From Acidobacteriota bacterium (GTDB lineage: Bacteria; Acidobacteriota; Blastocatellia; Pyrinomonadales; Pyrinomonadaceae): 64,000 bases of DNA. Where the stretch lies: assembly GCA_023389035.1 (NCBI GenBank), contig JAEWFC010000038.1, forward strand, positions 500,359 through 564,358, given 5' to 3'. Shown one piece after another: positions 24,670 to 32,145 of this stretch; within the stretch, counting starts at the first letter, position 1; each line of letters opens with the position of its first letter. The notes beneath the pieces were generated by a model. It had not been told where the DNA came from. It was given only the letters and a program-made list of their open reading frames with translations, and did no database searches. The position numbers and the translations under genes are program-made.

Positions 24670-27189
24670 ATGTCCTTTTCGCTCGACACATTGGAATACA
24701 GCCGGCTCCTTGAGCTTGTGAGCCGGCATGCACAGACGCCGATGGGCAAGCGGCGGCTGCTGGAATTGCGTCCGATGGTCGATCGAGTGAGACTCGAACA
24801 AAGCCTCGCGGCGATCTCAGAAACCGTCACGCTCAACGAAGAAAAGCAGGTGACCTGGTCGTTCAGCGGTATCGACGACCCGTCAGACGCGGTCGCGATC
24901 CTCGGCATCAGGAACGCGACGCTCGAGCCGACCTTGCTTCTCGATGTAGCACGAGTCTGCACACAGGCGATCCACGCCCGTTCGGCGATCCAGCCTGAGA
25001 AAGAGACCGCCGAAACGCTTTGGTCAATCGTCGAGAACATTCCGCCCGACCTAGCCTCCGTCCTCGAGCAGATAAACAAAAAGCTGCTGCCGAGCGGTGA
25101 GATCGACGATTCCGCCTCGCCCGAGCTTGCACGCATTCGCCGCGAGATCTCTTCGCAGCGGTCACGGCTCACGAAAACGCTCGAATCCCTGATGCGCTCC
25201 TCCGGCGACGCGATACAGGACGACATAGTCACCATTCGCAACGATCGCTTCGTCATTCCCGTCAAGGCCGAGTCGCGTGGCAGGGTCGGCGGCGTTGCTC
25301 ACGGATTTTCGTCCAGCGGACAGACCGTCTTCGTCGAACCGCTCGAGGTGATCGAGGCAAACAACGGGCTGCAGAGCCTGAAAGGCAAAGAGGAACGCGA
25401 GGTCTCACGCATCCTCTTCGAACTCACCGAAGCCCTTCGTTCCAGGCTTCCTGCCATCGAGGCCGCCGTCGATGCCGTCGCCGAGCTCGACTTCATCAAG
25501 GCAAAGGTCGAATTCGCCCGCAAGTTCAAAGCCGTCGTTCCGCAGATCTCGGATAACGAAAAGCTGGACTTCGTCGATGCCCGCCATCCGCTGCTGCAAG
25601 CAAATCTGGAACAGCTAACCGCACAGGCAGAAACGCGGGCCGACGGGAGTGTGTCATCCTCACCACAGGCAGAAACGCGGGCCCCTAAAACATCAGAAAT
25701 ACGTCAGATCGTTCCCAGCTCATTCACACTCACCCGCGACCGCTCCGTAATGATCATCTCGGGTGCGAATGCCGGCGGTAAGACCGTCGTCCTAAAGACG
25801 GCAGGATTGCTCAGCCTGATGGCGATCTCGGGCCTTCCAGTTCCTGCAGAAGAGGCCAAGGTCCCGTTCTACCGCTCGGTCCTCGCGGACATCGGCGATC
25901 ACCAGTCGCTCTCGGCAAATCTCTCGACATTCAGCTCGCATATGTCGAACATCGCCGAGATGATGCGTATCTGCACGTCGCCTTCGCTGGTGCTGCTAGA
26001 TGAGGTCGGCACCGGCACCGACCCCGATGAAGGCTCGGCGCTCGGCGTCTCGATCGTCGACCATTTTCGCCGCGAATGCGGTGCTCAGGTCATCGCGTCC
26101 ACGCACTATCGCGGGCTCAAGATATACGCCGCCAACGACCCGAGCGTCGTCAATGCCTCGGTCGAATTCGATGAAAAAACGCTCCAGCCGACCTACAAAC
26201 TTCTACTCGGCCTTGCAGGTGCATCTTCGGGTATCGAGATCGCACGGCGTTTCGGAATCAAGCCCGAAGTGATCGACGCCGCACGCGGCAACCTCGACAT
26301 TTCCGCTCAGGACGCCGAGGCCTATCTCCGCAAACTGCAGTCCGAAACAAAACTTGCCGAGGACCTGCGTATCGCTCTCGAAGAAGAACGCGAGGCCACC
26401 GCGATGAAATACGCCGGGCTTGAGGTCGAGGCGATCAAGAAAGAAAAGGTGCGTCAGCGTGAATTCGAACGCACGCTCGCCGAAACTGTCGAATCATTCG
26501 ATCGCCAGTCAAAGGCTTTTGTCGCCGGGCTCGAGGACAAAGCACTAAAGAACAAGCTCGAAAAAGAACGCTCCGCCCGCAAAGCCGAGCTAAACCGTGC
26601 CGTCGTCTCTAAGCTGAAGTCCGACCCGCGTTCGACCGCCGCCGGCGCACAGGCGGAAACCCGACCCGTAGGGAGGGTGTCCGGATCACACGCAGAAACC
26701 CGACCGGTAGGGAGTGTGTCCGCCAGCCCGGAGACTATCGCAGTAGGCTCAAGCGTCCTCACTTCCTTCGGCAACATCGGCACCGTCGAAAAACTCGACA
26801 AAGACACCGCCGAGGTACTGGTCGGCGGAATGCGTCTCAGAGAAAAGATCTCGAACCTCCAAGTCGTTGCTGCCTCGCAGGCGGAAACCCGACCGGTAGG
26901 GAGGGTGTCCAACGCAATTGCAAAGCCTATCGACTCCCCCGACATTTCCACGGAACTCAACCTCATCGGCCACACCACCGCCGAGGCCGAATATGAGCTC
27001 GACCGCTTTATCGATGAGGCATACCTCGCCTCAGTTCCCCGCGTCCGCATCATCCACGGCTTCGGCACAGGTGCCCTAAAAAACTACGTCCACCACTTCC
27101 TAAAGAACCACGACCTGGTCGAACGCTTCACATTTGCCCCACCCGACCAAGGCGGAAACGGTGCTACAATAGCGGAAATTAAACTTTGA
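24670..27189 (+). CDS. mutS2: MutS2 family ATPase / Smr endonuclease
   Basis: 839 residues from ATG 24670 (MSFSLDTLEYSRLLELVSRH, the usual MutS2 start). Order: MutS core and clamp (1-about 320), ATPase with Walker A GANAGGKT (about 365-372) and Walker B LVLLDEVGTGTDPDEG, coiled coil (about 570-640), KOW-like segment (GSSVLTSFGNIGTVEKLD) and C-terminal Smr nuclease (LIGHTTAEAEYELDRF, IHGFGTGALK). MutS2 acts on recombination intermediates or collided ribosomes. It is longer than the usual about 780 residues because five in-frame repeat copies (QAETRPVGRVS type) are inserted near residues 317-345, 660-685 and 736-747. The last codons switch to AT-ending usage. Confidence 0.95.
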   Translation: MSFSLDTLEYSRLLELVSRHAQTPMGKRRLLELRPMVDRVRLEQSLAAISETVTLNEEKQVTWSFSGIDDPSDAVAILGIRNATLEPTLLLDVARVCTQAIHARSAIQPEKETAETLWSIVENIPPDLASVLEQINKKLLPSGEIDDSASPELARIRREISSQRSRLTKTLESLMRSSGDAIQDDIVTIRNDRFVIPVKAESRGRVGGVAHGFSSSGQTVFVEPLEVIEANNGLQSLKGKEEREVSRILFELTEALRSRLPAIEAAVDAVAELDFIKAKVEFARKFKAVVPQISDNEKLDFVDARHPLLQANLEQLTAQAETRADGSVSSSPQAETRAPKTSEIRQIVPSSFTLTRDRSVMIISGANAGGKTVVLKTAGLLSLMAISGLPVPAEEAKVPFYRSVLADIGDHQSLSANLSTFSSHMSNIAEMMRICTSPSLVLLDEVGTGTDPDEGSALGVSIVDHFRRECGAQVIASTHYRGLKIYAANDPSVVNASVEFDEKTLQPTYKLLLGLAGASSGIEIARRFGIKPEVIDAARGNLDISAQDAEAYLRKLQSETKLAEDLRIALEEEREATAMKYAGLEVEAIKKEKVRQREFERTLAETVESFDRQSKAFVAGLEDKALKNKLEKERSARKAELNRAVVSKLKSDPRSTAAGAQAETRPVGRVSGSHAETRPVGSVSASPETIAVGSSVLTSFGNIGTVEKLDKDTAEVLVGGMRLREKISNLQVVAASQAETRPVGRVSNAIAKPIDSPDISTELNLIGHTTAEAEYELDRFIDEAYLASVPRVRIIHGFGTGALKNYVHHFLKNHDLVERFTFAPPDQGGNGATIAEIKL
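25622..25684 (+). repeat. REP-like in-frame repeat in mutS2, copies A and B
   Basis: Copy A (CAGGCAGAAACGCGGG-CCGACGGGAGTGTGTC) and a shortened copy B (CAGGCAGAAACGCGGGCC) lie 40 bp apart. They encode QAETRADGSVS and QAETRA in the surface segment directly before the ATPase domain. Confidence 0.82.
26647..26722 (+). repeat. REP-like in-frame repeat in mutS2, copies C and D
   Basis: Two copies of CGGAAACCCGACC(C/G)GTAGGG followed by AGGGTGTCC or AGTGTGTCC, about 40 bp apart, encoding QAETRPVGRVS and HAETRPVGSVS. The core CCCGTAGGGA is shared with the REP directly upstream of the RAYT gene (27337-27349). Confidence 0.85.
26877..26910 (+). repeat. REP-like in-frame repeat in mutS2, copy E
   Basis: CAGGCGGAAACCCGACCGG followed by TAGGGAGGGTGTCC, encoding QAETRPVGRVS, in the linker before the Smr domain. 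Nearly identical to copy C. Confidence 0.85.
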
Positions 27190-27290
27190 AATTAACGTTT
27201 GCTAGTGTGGTTTCATAAAGCGATTGATCTGTCTTCGGCCTACGGGTGTAACGTTGTAACTGCGTGTCCGCGAAGCGAACCAAACGTACA

Positions 27291-27359
27291 TAGCCCACCG
27301 ATTTATCGGTGGGCGACGTGATCCATACATCGACAAGTCCCGTAGGGACGGCTGAAAAT
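27291..27359. repeat. Left REP pair flanking the RAYT gene
   Basis: Outer hairpin CCCACCGAT-TT-ATCGGTGGG (27294-27313) preceded by TAG, and inner hairpin GTCCC-GTA-GGGAC (27337-27349) followed by GGCTGAA. The inner element ends at the ATG of the transposase gene and is an inverted copy of the one at 27816-27842. Confidence 0.85.
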
Positions 27360-27815
27360 ATGCCTCACTCATATTCTTTACAACTAGTTCACTGTGTATT
27401 CAGCACGAAACAGCGGCGCCCGCTCATCACACAAACATTACAGGCGCGTTTGATCCCATATATTGGAGGGATCGCTAGAGCGAATAAAATAATGCTTATC
27501 GCGGCGGGCGGCATCGAAGATCATATACATCTACTGATCGCACTTCCAAAAACGATGAGCATTTCGAAAGCCATGCATTTTTTGATCAAGGGCGGGTCGT
27601 CAAAATGGGTGCACGATACTTTTGAGGAGCACTGGTCATTCGAATGGCAAGAAGGCTATGGCGCATTTTCGGTCTCAGCGAAAGACAAGGACCGCGTGAT
27701 CGCATATATAATCAATCAGCGAATACACCATCAGAAATATGACTTCAAGGCAGAGTTCATCTCGTTTCTAAAGGCTCACCATATCGAATATGACGATCGG
27801 TACATTTTCGAATGA
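27360..27815 (+). CDS. REP-associated tyrosine transposase (Y1_Tnp, IS200-like)
   Basis: 151 residues from ATG 27360, directly after a REP hairpin. The HUH motif is HIH (55-57 in GGIEDHIHLLIALP) and the catalytic Tyr is 116 (VIAYIINQRIHHQ). The N-terminal SYSLQLVHCVFSTKQRRPLI is typical of RAYT/IS200-like proteins. These enzymes cut single-stranded DNA at REP hairpins. The gene is flanked by an inverted pair of AAGTCCCGTA-GGGACGGCTGAA elements and, further out, a second pair of hairpins, which is the REPtron layout. The frame is intact. Confidence 0.92.
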   Translation: MPHSYSLQLVHCVFSTKQRRPLITQTLQARLIPYIGGIARANKIMLIAAGGIEDHIHLLIALPKTMSISKAMHFLIKGGSSKWVHDTFEEHWSFEWQEGYGAFSVSAKDKDRVIAYIINQRIHHQKYDFKAEFISFLKAHHIEYDDRYIFE

Positions 27816-27884
27816 TATCTTCAGCCGTCCCTTACGGGACTTCGCTTCGTTCCATCTCATCCCCAGCGATGAATCGCTGGGCTA
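27816..27884. repeat. Right REP pair flanking the RAYT gene
   Basis: Inner hairpin GTCCC-TTAC-GGGAC (27827-27840), preceded by TTCAGCC, begins directly after the transposase stop. Its reverse complement matches the left inner element over about 27 bp with a few differences. The outer hairpin CCCAGCGAT-GA-ATCGCTGGG (27862-27881) is followed by CTACG. Confidence 0.85.
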
Positions 27885-27945
27885 CGAACTGTCGATCCGC
27901 TCCGCGGACCGTAACGACCGCCAAGCGGCTAACTTTCCGACTCGT

Positions 27946-28698
27946 ATGTTCCGATTATTCCTTTTCATCTGCACCTGCGTACTGATCTTTGCTGCCTCCT
28001 TCCGAGTTTCCGGGCAGGTGGACGATGGTCTCGTGCAGGTGGCTGGGTTCGATCCGCGTGTCGGATGCGAGACTATGGAGCTCATGCTCGACGGTCTTTT
28101 AGCGGATGCATCGGCCATCGAGGGATCGACCGCCTACGTCGTGATACATCAGGGCGAGAATGCTTATGATAACGCGGTTGTCCATCGGAAGGCCTTGAAT
28201 CATGCCCGTTTTCGACGCTTTCCGACTGAACGCTACCGGGTGATCGTCACAGCGGGTCCAAAGGATATTTTGGTGACGCTCTGGGTCGTGAAAGACGGCA
28301 ATGTTCCTCCGGTGGTTGCGGCCGACCTTGACGTCAAGATTTCCCCCGATGTGTCACGTATTCCATCGCCCGAGGAACCGCTCGAACTGGTAAAGCTGGA
28401 CGGCCGCGAAACCTACATTCCCGCCGAAAATCCATCGTGTCTCTATGGGTTTGATCCTTCTCTGATCCGGGAATTGCTTGACGCAAATCCGGAGTTCGCC
28501 GCAGAAATCCAGGTCAAAACAAAGTCCTCCAACAGATACAAGAAGCTAGTCAAGATCCTCACAACCGAGTTCCGGGAACTAGGAGTCCCGACGAAACGGC
28601 TCAAGTTTGTTTACGCCGGACAAGACAAGGGTCAAGAAGGCAGCGGAAGCAAAACAGCCTCCGTCACAACAACTCTTATTCGGATCTCAGAAAACTGA
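27946..28698 (+). CDS. Secreted protein of unknown function (island gene 1)
   Basis: 250 residues from ATG 27946; the longer open frame upstream runs through the REP and is not used. Residues 1-22 are a signal peptide (FLFICTCVLIFAASFRVSGQ). The rest is soluble. Segments AYVVIHQGENAYDNAVVHRK and YRVIVTAGPKDILVTLWVV are strand-rich, and the C-terminal SSNRYKKLVKILTTEFRELG to the end resembles in layout the end of the next gene (both end in a basic Ser-rich segment, then a hydrophobic strand). No family recognised. Confidence 0.65.
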   Translation: MFRLFLFICTCVLIFAASFRVSGQVDDGLVQVAGFDPRVGCETMELMLDGLLADASAIEGSTAYVVIHQGENAYDNAVVHRKALNHARFRRFPTERYRVIVTAGPKDILVTLWVVKDGNVPPVVAADLDVKISPDVSRIPSPEEPLELVKLDGRETYIPAENPSCLYGFDPSLIRELLDANPEFAAEIQVKTKSSNRYKKLVKILTTEFRELGVPTKRLKFVYAGQDKGQEGSGSKTASVTTTLIRISEN

Positions 28699-28800
28699 TC
28701 TCTGACAAGGTTTGTCTTCAGAAAAGCTTGCTTTAGCCTCGGCGGCTCTATCAGCTTTTCTGCAAAGCCAGCGCTGCTGTCGTGATATTCTGAGTCTCTA

Positions 28801-29643
28801 ATGAAAGTAGTGATCTCCACTTCGACCGGACTCCTGATCATTCTTATCTTTGCCTTTAGTTCATTCGGGCAAGACCCGGTTAGAGCGACTCCTTTAGAAT
28901 CGTCGCGAGAAGATCTGATCAAGATCCACTCGGGTGAGGTCAGACTCGACGATGGTAGCAGCTATTTCGAGTCCAAGAACGAAAATGTCACGGTCATGTA
29001 CTACAGCAGCGGTTGTGACAATTCCGTGGCGAAGGAACTGAAGCTTGCTTCAAATACCGTGGTTCAGGTCAAAATGGAACTTAAGTACAAGATGTCATTA
29101 GCCACGCTGGTAAATAATACGATCGACCGATTTGAACGGATTCCCTTAGGGCCCGATGAGTTCGTGTATATTGATCACCGATATGGTTCTTTGATCTTTA
29201 CTGAAGCCGCCGGAAATTATCCGGAATTGGTAAAGACCATCTATAACGTTCCAAAAACTCGGCACCTCGCGAAATGCCTGCTCGACCGCATCGACCCCCG
29301 TCTGCGTAAACTTTTCGAGAATAGTGATCACTGGAAGAGCGAAGAAGAAACTGAATACGGAGACTCCGTGCTGTTAGATGACCCGCATTTTACAACGTCA
29401 ACTATTATAGGTCTGGACCATTTTTACCAAACGGTGAATCAATCGGAACGTCATCGTGGTGTTGTATATGTATACGACGGGGCGGGCTCGGGATCTCGCG
29501 GACTTTCACCGTGGTCGAAAAAACTTCAGGATCATTTCGGTAAGTTTCAAGGAACTGGAAAGTCACGAATCAAGTTCATCTCTCAAGGTTCCGCAGAAAG
29601 ACCAAAAGCCCTTCTCGTTGTGATCTACAAAAACATTAGGTAG
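28801..29643 (+). CDS. Secreted protein of unknown function (island gene 2)
   Basis: 280 residues with a signal peptide (GLLIILIFAFSSFGQ). It contains VTVMYYSSGCDNSVAKELKL, RIPLGPDEFVYIDHRYG and a C-terminal SRIKFISQGSAERPKALLVV. It may be a distant relative of the preceding secreted protein, which it follows by 102 bp. Its ribosome binding site is weak. Both genes lie inside the interval bounded by the two mutS2 3'-end copies. Confidence 0.62.
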   Translation: MKVVISTSTGLLIILIFAFSSFGQDPVRATPLESSREDLIKIHSGEVRLDDGSSYFESKNENVTVMYYSSGCDNSVAKELKLASNTVVQVKMELKYKMSLATLVNNTIDRFERIPLGPDEFVYIDHRYGSLIFTEAAGNYPELVKTIYNVPKTRHLAKCLLDRIDPRLRKLFENSDHWKSEEETEYGDSVLLDDPHFTTSTIIGLDHFYQTVNQSERHRGVVYVYDGAGSGSRGLSPWSKKLQDHFGKFQGTGKSRIKFISQGSAERPKALLVVIYKNIR

Positions 29644-29715
29644 CCGGTTTTGAGGGCTTTGCTTCCGTAGAGCGGCGTATCCATTGGCCTCTCCCTGCTC
29701 GGTTTACATAACAGC

Positions 29716-29784
29716 GAACGACTTCGCCTTCGCCCCACCCGACCAAGGCGGCAACGGCGCCACCATCGCCGAGATCAAGCTTTA
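29716..29784 (+). pseudogene. Remnant of a second mutS2 3' end
   Basis: The last 20 codons of a mutS2 gene are recognisable: FAPPDQGGNGATIAEIKL followed by TAG. The intact mutS2 (ending at 27189) has the same peptide, but eleven of the codons differ at the third base and the stop is TGA. A 20-bp block, GCCCCACCCGACCAAGGCGG, is identical (27136-27155 and 29732-29751). The remnant uses GC-ending codons like the bulk of mutS2, whereas the intact gene's end is AT-ending. Upstream of the remnant the homology is lost after a 1-bp shift. Confidence 0.85.
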
Positions 29785-29867
29785 GACTTCTTTTATTGGT
29801 CGACTGAAGAGCTTCGCCATACCGGCAAATTATTGACTTTATTCCGCATCAAGTGGAAAATTTGAGA

Positions 29868-30104
29868 ATGACCGCGACACTAGAAATACAATTGCCGGAC
29901 AGCGTTAAGGTGGATGATCAGGAGCTGAAAATGATCATCGCAGCGAAGCTCTTCGAAATGGGTGAGTTGTCGTCCGGTCAGGCGGCCAAATTGGTCGGGA
30001 TCTCACGGCGTGAGTTCCTCGAAACCGTTGGCAAATACGGCGTGTCCATATTTCAATATTCCGCCGAAGAACTCGAGGAAGACTTGGCGCGTTCAAGGCG
30101 ATGA
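29868..30104 (+). CDS. UPF0175 family antitoxin
   Basis: 78 residues from ATG 29868 (GTG 29853 is the alternative). UPF0175 pattern: TLEIQLPDSVKVDDQELKMI, AAKLFEMGELSSGQAAKLVG (an HTH-like helix pair), ISRREFLETVGKYGVS and an acidic tail ending in EEDLARSRR. These small DNA-binding-like proteins are usually antitoxins. Its stop overlaps the ATG of the DUF3368 toxin gene by 4 bp. Confidence 0.85.
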   Translation: MTATLEIQLPDSVKVDDQELKMIIAAKLFEMGELSSGQAAKLVGISRREFLETVGKYGVSIFQYSAEELEEDLARSRR

Positions 30105-30544
30105 TCGTCATCGCGGACGCCAGTTGTCTCATCACTCTGGACAATATCGGCGAAAATAACCTGCTCCCGTCCCTATACAATGAGATCTATGTCACGCCGG
30201 AGGTGGCTGCCGAAGTCGGCGAGTCGCTTCCGGATTGGGTAAACGAGCGTTCCAGCACGAACATTAACTTGATCAACCAGCTCGTTCCCGACCTTGAGAT
30301 CGGTGAGGCATCGTCGATCGCACTTGCACTCGAACTCAACAATTGCCTGCTTATCATTGACGAGAAAAAGGGACGACGCAAGGCCGCGGAGTTGGGCCTA
30401 AACATAACCGGAACTTTCGGCGTGATCATCGAAGCATTGGAAAAGAATCTTATCGCCGATCCCAGCTCAATAACTAACAGGCTTGAGAGGGTCGGGTTTC
30501 ACATTTCGGATTCGCTGAAAGCGCGAATGCAAGACAAGTTTTGA
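30101..30544 (+). CDS. DUF3368 PIN-like toxin
   Basis: 147 residues with a PIN-domain layout: VIADASCLITLDNIG with the first acidic residue, EIYVTPEVAAEVG, LEIGEASSIALALEL, and IDEKKGRRKAAELGLNITGT. DUF3368 proteins pair with UPF0175 antitoxins, as here with a 4-bp overlap, and are predicted ribonucleases. The active site residues appear intact. The pair lies just outside the mutS2-end remnant. Confidence 0.88.
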   Translation: MIVIADASCLITLDNIGENNLLPSLYNEIYVTPEVAAEVGESLPDWVNERSSTNINLINQLVPDLEIGEASSIALALELNNCLLIIDEKKGRRKAAELGLNITGTFGVIIEALEKNLIADPSSITNRLERVGFHISDSLKARMQDKF

Positions 30545-30608
30545 TGACCTCGTTCACGGTCTGAATGTCAGGCTAATCAGGCCACGCCATGTAAATGAGG
30601 AAACGAAA

Positions 30609-31217
30609 ATGACTCGTTCAATCCTGCAAATGCCATTTGGGTCTACGTTGAAGAAGAGTATTGGGATGCTCTTTGTAATTGTCTTGGTATTTTGCTGCGC
30701 TGGACTGGCGCAGAGTGAGTCCAAGAAATCGGAAGTCAAAATCATCGACTCAAAACCAGGCGTGTTTATTTCCTATGATGGCCCAAAAAATGAGCCCCCG
30801 AGAACGCGTTTACTCAGGCTTCACAACAACATGAGGTGGAATGTCTTGGTATGCCAGTATGACAAGCCCCCGGGTGCGACGGACGTTATAGGAGTACATT
30901 ATTCCCTGGTGGAAACCCCTAAAACGATATTTGATCCTGAGACCACAACTACCTATGCTGACGGGAGGGTAGTATCATCTAAGACTCCAGAAAAGGTCAT
31001 TCCTAGGGGATATCCGAAGTTTGACTTTTGTGATCCGTACGAACTGAAAAGTGGACAATCGATACTCTTTCCGGTTAGCCAAGATCATTTAATCAGGGAG
31101 GCTCGGTTGTCCGTAGATTTCTACTACGCTTGGGAGAATGTGAATGAAGCTCGAACCGGTAAAGAACCATGGCATAGTGTTGTTTTCTATTCGCAGGAGC
31201 TGATTCGTCCAAACTGA
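30609..31217 (+). CDS. Hypothetical secreted or lipid-free exported protein
   Basis: 202 residues with an N-terminal hydrophobic segment (IGMLFVIVLVFCCAGLAQ) following basic residues, a likely signal peptide. The mature part is strand-rich (RWNVLVCQYDKPPG, IGVHYSLVETP, LFPVSQDHLIREARLSVDFY). No family recognised. GAGG lies 8 nt before the ATG. Codon use is more AT-rich than in neighbouring core genes, suggesting acquisition. Confidence 0.65.
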   Translation: MTRSILQMPFGSTLKKSIGMLFVIVLVFCCAGLAQSESKKSEVKIIDSKPGVFISYDGPKNEPPRTRLLRLHNNMRWNVLVCQYDKPPGATDVIGVHYSLVETPKTIFDPETTTTYADGRVVSSKTPEKVIPRGYPKFDFCDPYELKSGQSILFPVSQDHLIREARLSVDFYYAWENVNEARTGKEPWHSVVFYSQELIRPN

Positions 31218-31339
31218 AAGTTTGTCATGGACTGTGCGCAACGTGGCTAACCTGAATACCATCAGCTCTTGCGGAGTTGTTCGAGGACAAGGCTCCGCCT
31301 TTCCGAAAGGTGCTTAATTTTATGGGCTACGTCCGGTCT

Positions 31340-31726
31340 TTACCTAGCACCACGTTTGATATTTATTGCCTTGTCTAAAGCTAGGACCATGGTGCCGTCT
31401 TTTTCGATGGGTGCTTCATTGAATACGACCGTCTTTTCCAGAGTGATCCCGACGTGGTTGCAGAAGGCACCGGCCATTATCACGCGGTAGTTGGTGTTCT
31501 TCTTCCGCTTCACCTCGAACGCGTTTTCCTTCCTCGGGTCGGTGGGTTTTATTCCGATCCGCTTGTGGTTCTCGTCAAACTTGAACTCTATCGCCTTTGG
31601 CGAGCCAAGCGCCTGATATGCGGCCTGGTTAAGCAAAAATACCTTGCGCGGGCTGAGCGTTACTCTGATCTCGCCCCGCTTTGTGCCGTATGGCTTCCCT
31701 TCAAATGTCTTCCAATAATGGATCAT
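31340..31726 (-). CDS. Hypothetical protein, 128 residues
   Basis: ATG 31726 is chosen because GAGGAC lies just upstream; the frame continues further but that part is low in features. The sequence begins IHYWKTFEGKPYGTKRGEIR, with VTLSPRKVFLLNQAAYQALG following. It looks like a small soluble basic protein; VEFKFDE-like and MAGAFCNHVGI segments suggest alternating strands. I do not recognise the family. It is divergent from dnaG across a 419-bp gap. Confidence 0.7.
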   Translation of the reverse strand: MIHYWKTFEGKPYGTKRGEIRVTLSPRKVFLLNQAAYQALGSPKAIEFKFDENHKRIGIKPTDPRKENAFEVKRKKNTNYRVIMAGAFCNHVGITLEKTVVFNEAPIEKDGTMVLALDKAINIKRGAR

Positions 31727-31980
31727 GATGTCCTCACTTTGCTGTTTTGCTATCCGAAACAAGTGTGTCATACACGGCACAGTTTTGCAACTGTTAAATA
31801 TGCGGCAAACAAACTTTTTTTCCTGGATGCGAAACCGCTGATGCAGCCGAAGACGATGCAGGCAGATCGGCGAACGCGGACGGCCGACGAGATACAAGAC
31901 GATGGTGTTAACGCATCCGGCGGATCATTCAGCTGCACGATGACAACGAATGCATAGATCGTCGATCACCGCCGCTGCGT

Positions 31981-32066
31981 GCCGCGGTGCTGAGTTCGGC
32001 AAAGCGCAGGGCTGAGGGCAAGAACCGCGGTGCTGAGGCCAAAACCCGCGGGGCTGGATGCGAAAT
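31981..32066. repeat. GC-rich 21-22 bp tandem repeat, four copies
   Basis: The anchor GGTGCTGAG/GGGCTGAG/GGGCTGG recurs at 31988, 32010, 32031 and 32052 (spacing 22, 21, 21) in units like ACCGCGGTGCTGAGGCCAAA. The last unit also forms an 11-bp stem, CGCGGGGCTGG with CCAGCCCCGCG (32047-32057 and 32077-32087). Confidence 0.75.
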
Positions 32067-32133
32067 TTGGAAAATCCCAGCCCCGCGTCACTTCGGCTCC
32101 GATCCGCTTTCAAGATTGCCCGCAGCTGAGTGC

Positions 32134-32139
32134 TATAAT
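32134..32139 (+). promoter_or_regulatory. Possible -10 box of dnaG
   Basis: A perfect TATAAT, 6 bp before the chosen TTG start. A matching -35 at proper spacing is not clear (TCAAGA 18 bp upstream is weak). If used, the message would be almost leaderless. Confidence 0.35.
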
Positions 32140-32145
32140 TCCGCT

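Larger units (their letters stand above)
31727..32145. other. Divergent intergenic region upstream of dnaG
   Basis: 419 bp between the 128-residue gene and dnaG. It contains the GC-rich 21-bp repeats, the 11-bp stem hairpin and a TATAAT box at 32134-32139. An open frame in phase with dnaG crosses most of it, but it encodes only the 7-residue repeat and no primase feature. Confidence 0.6.

Noticed and set aside
27309..27359. GTG start of the transposase within the REP
   Set aside because: The residues lack similarity to RAYT proteins, whereas ATG 27360 begins the conserved SYSLQLVHCVFS segment.
27790..27945. 52-residue extension of island gene 1
   Set aside because: It crosses two REP hairpins and overlaps the transposase end; the signal peptide begins at 27946.
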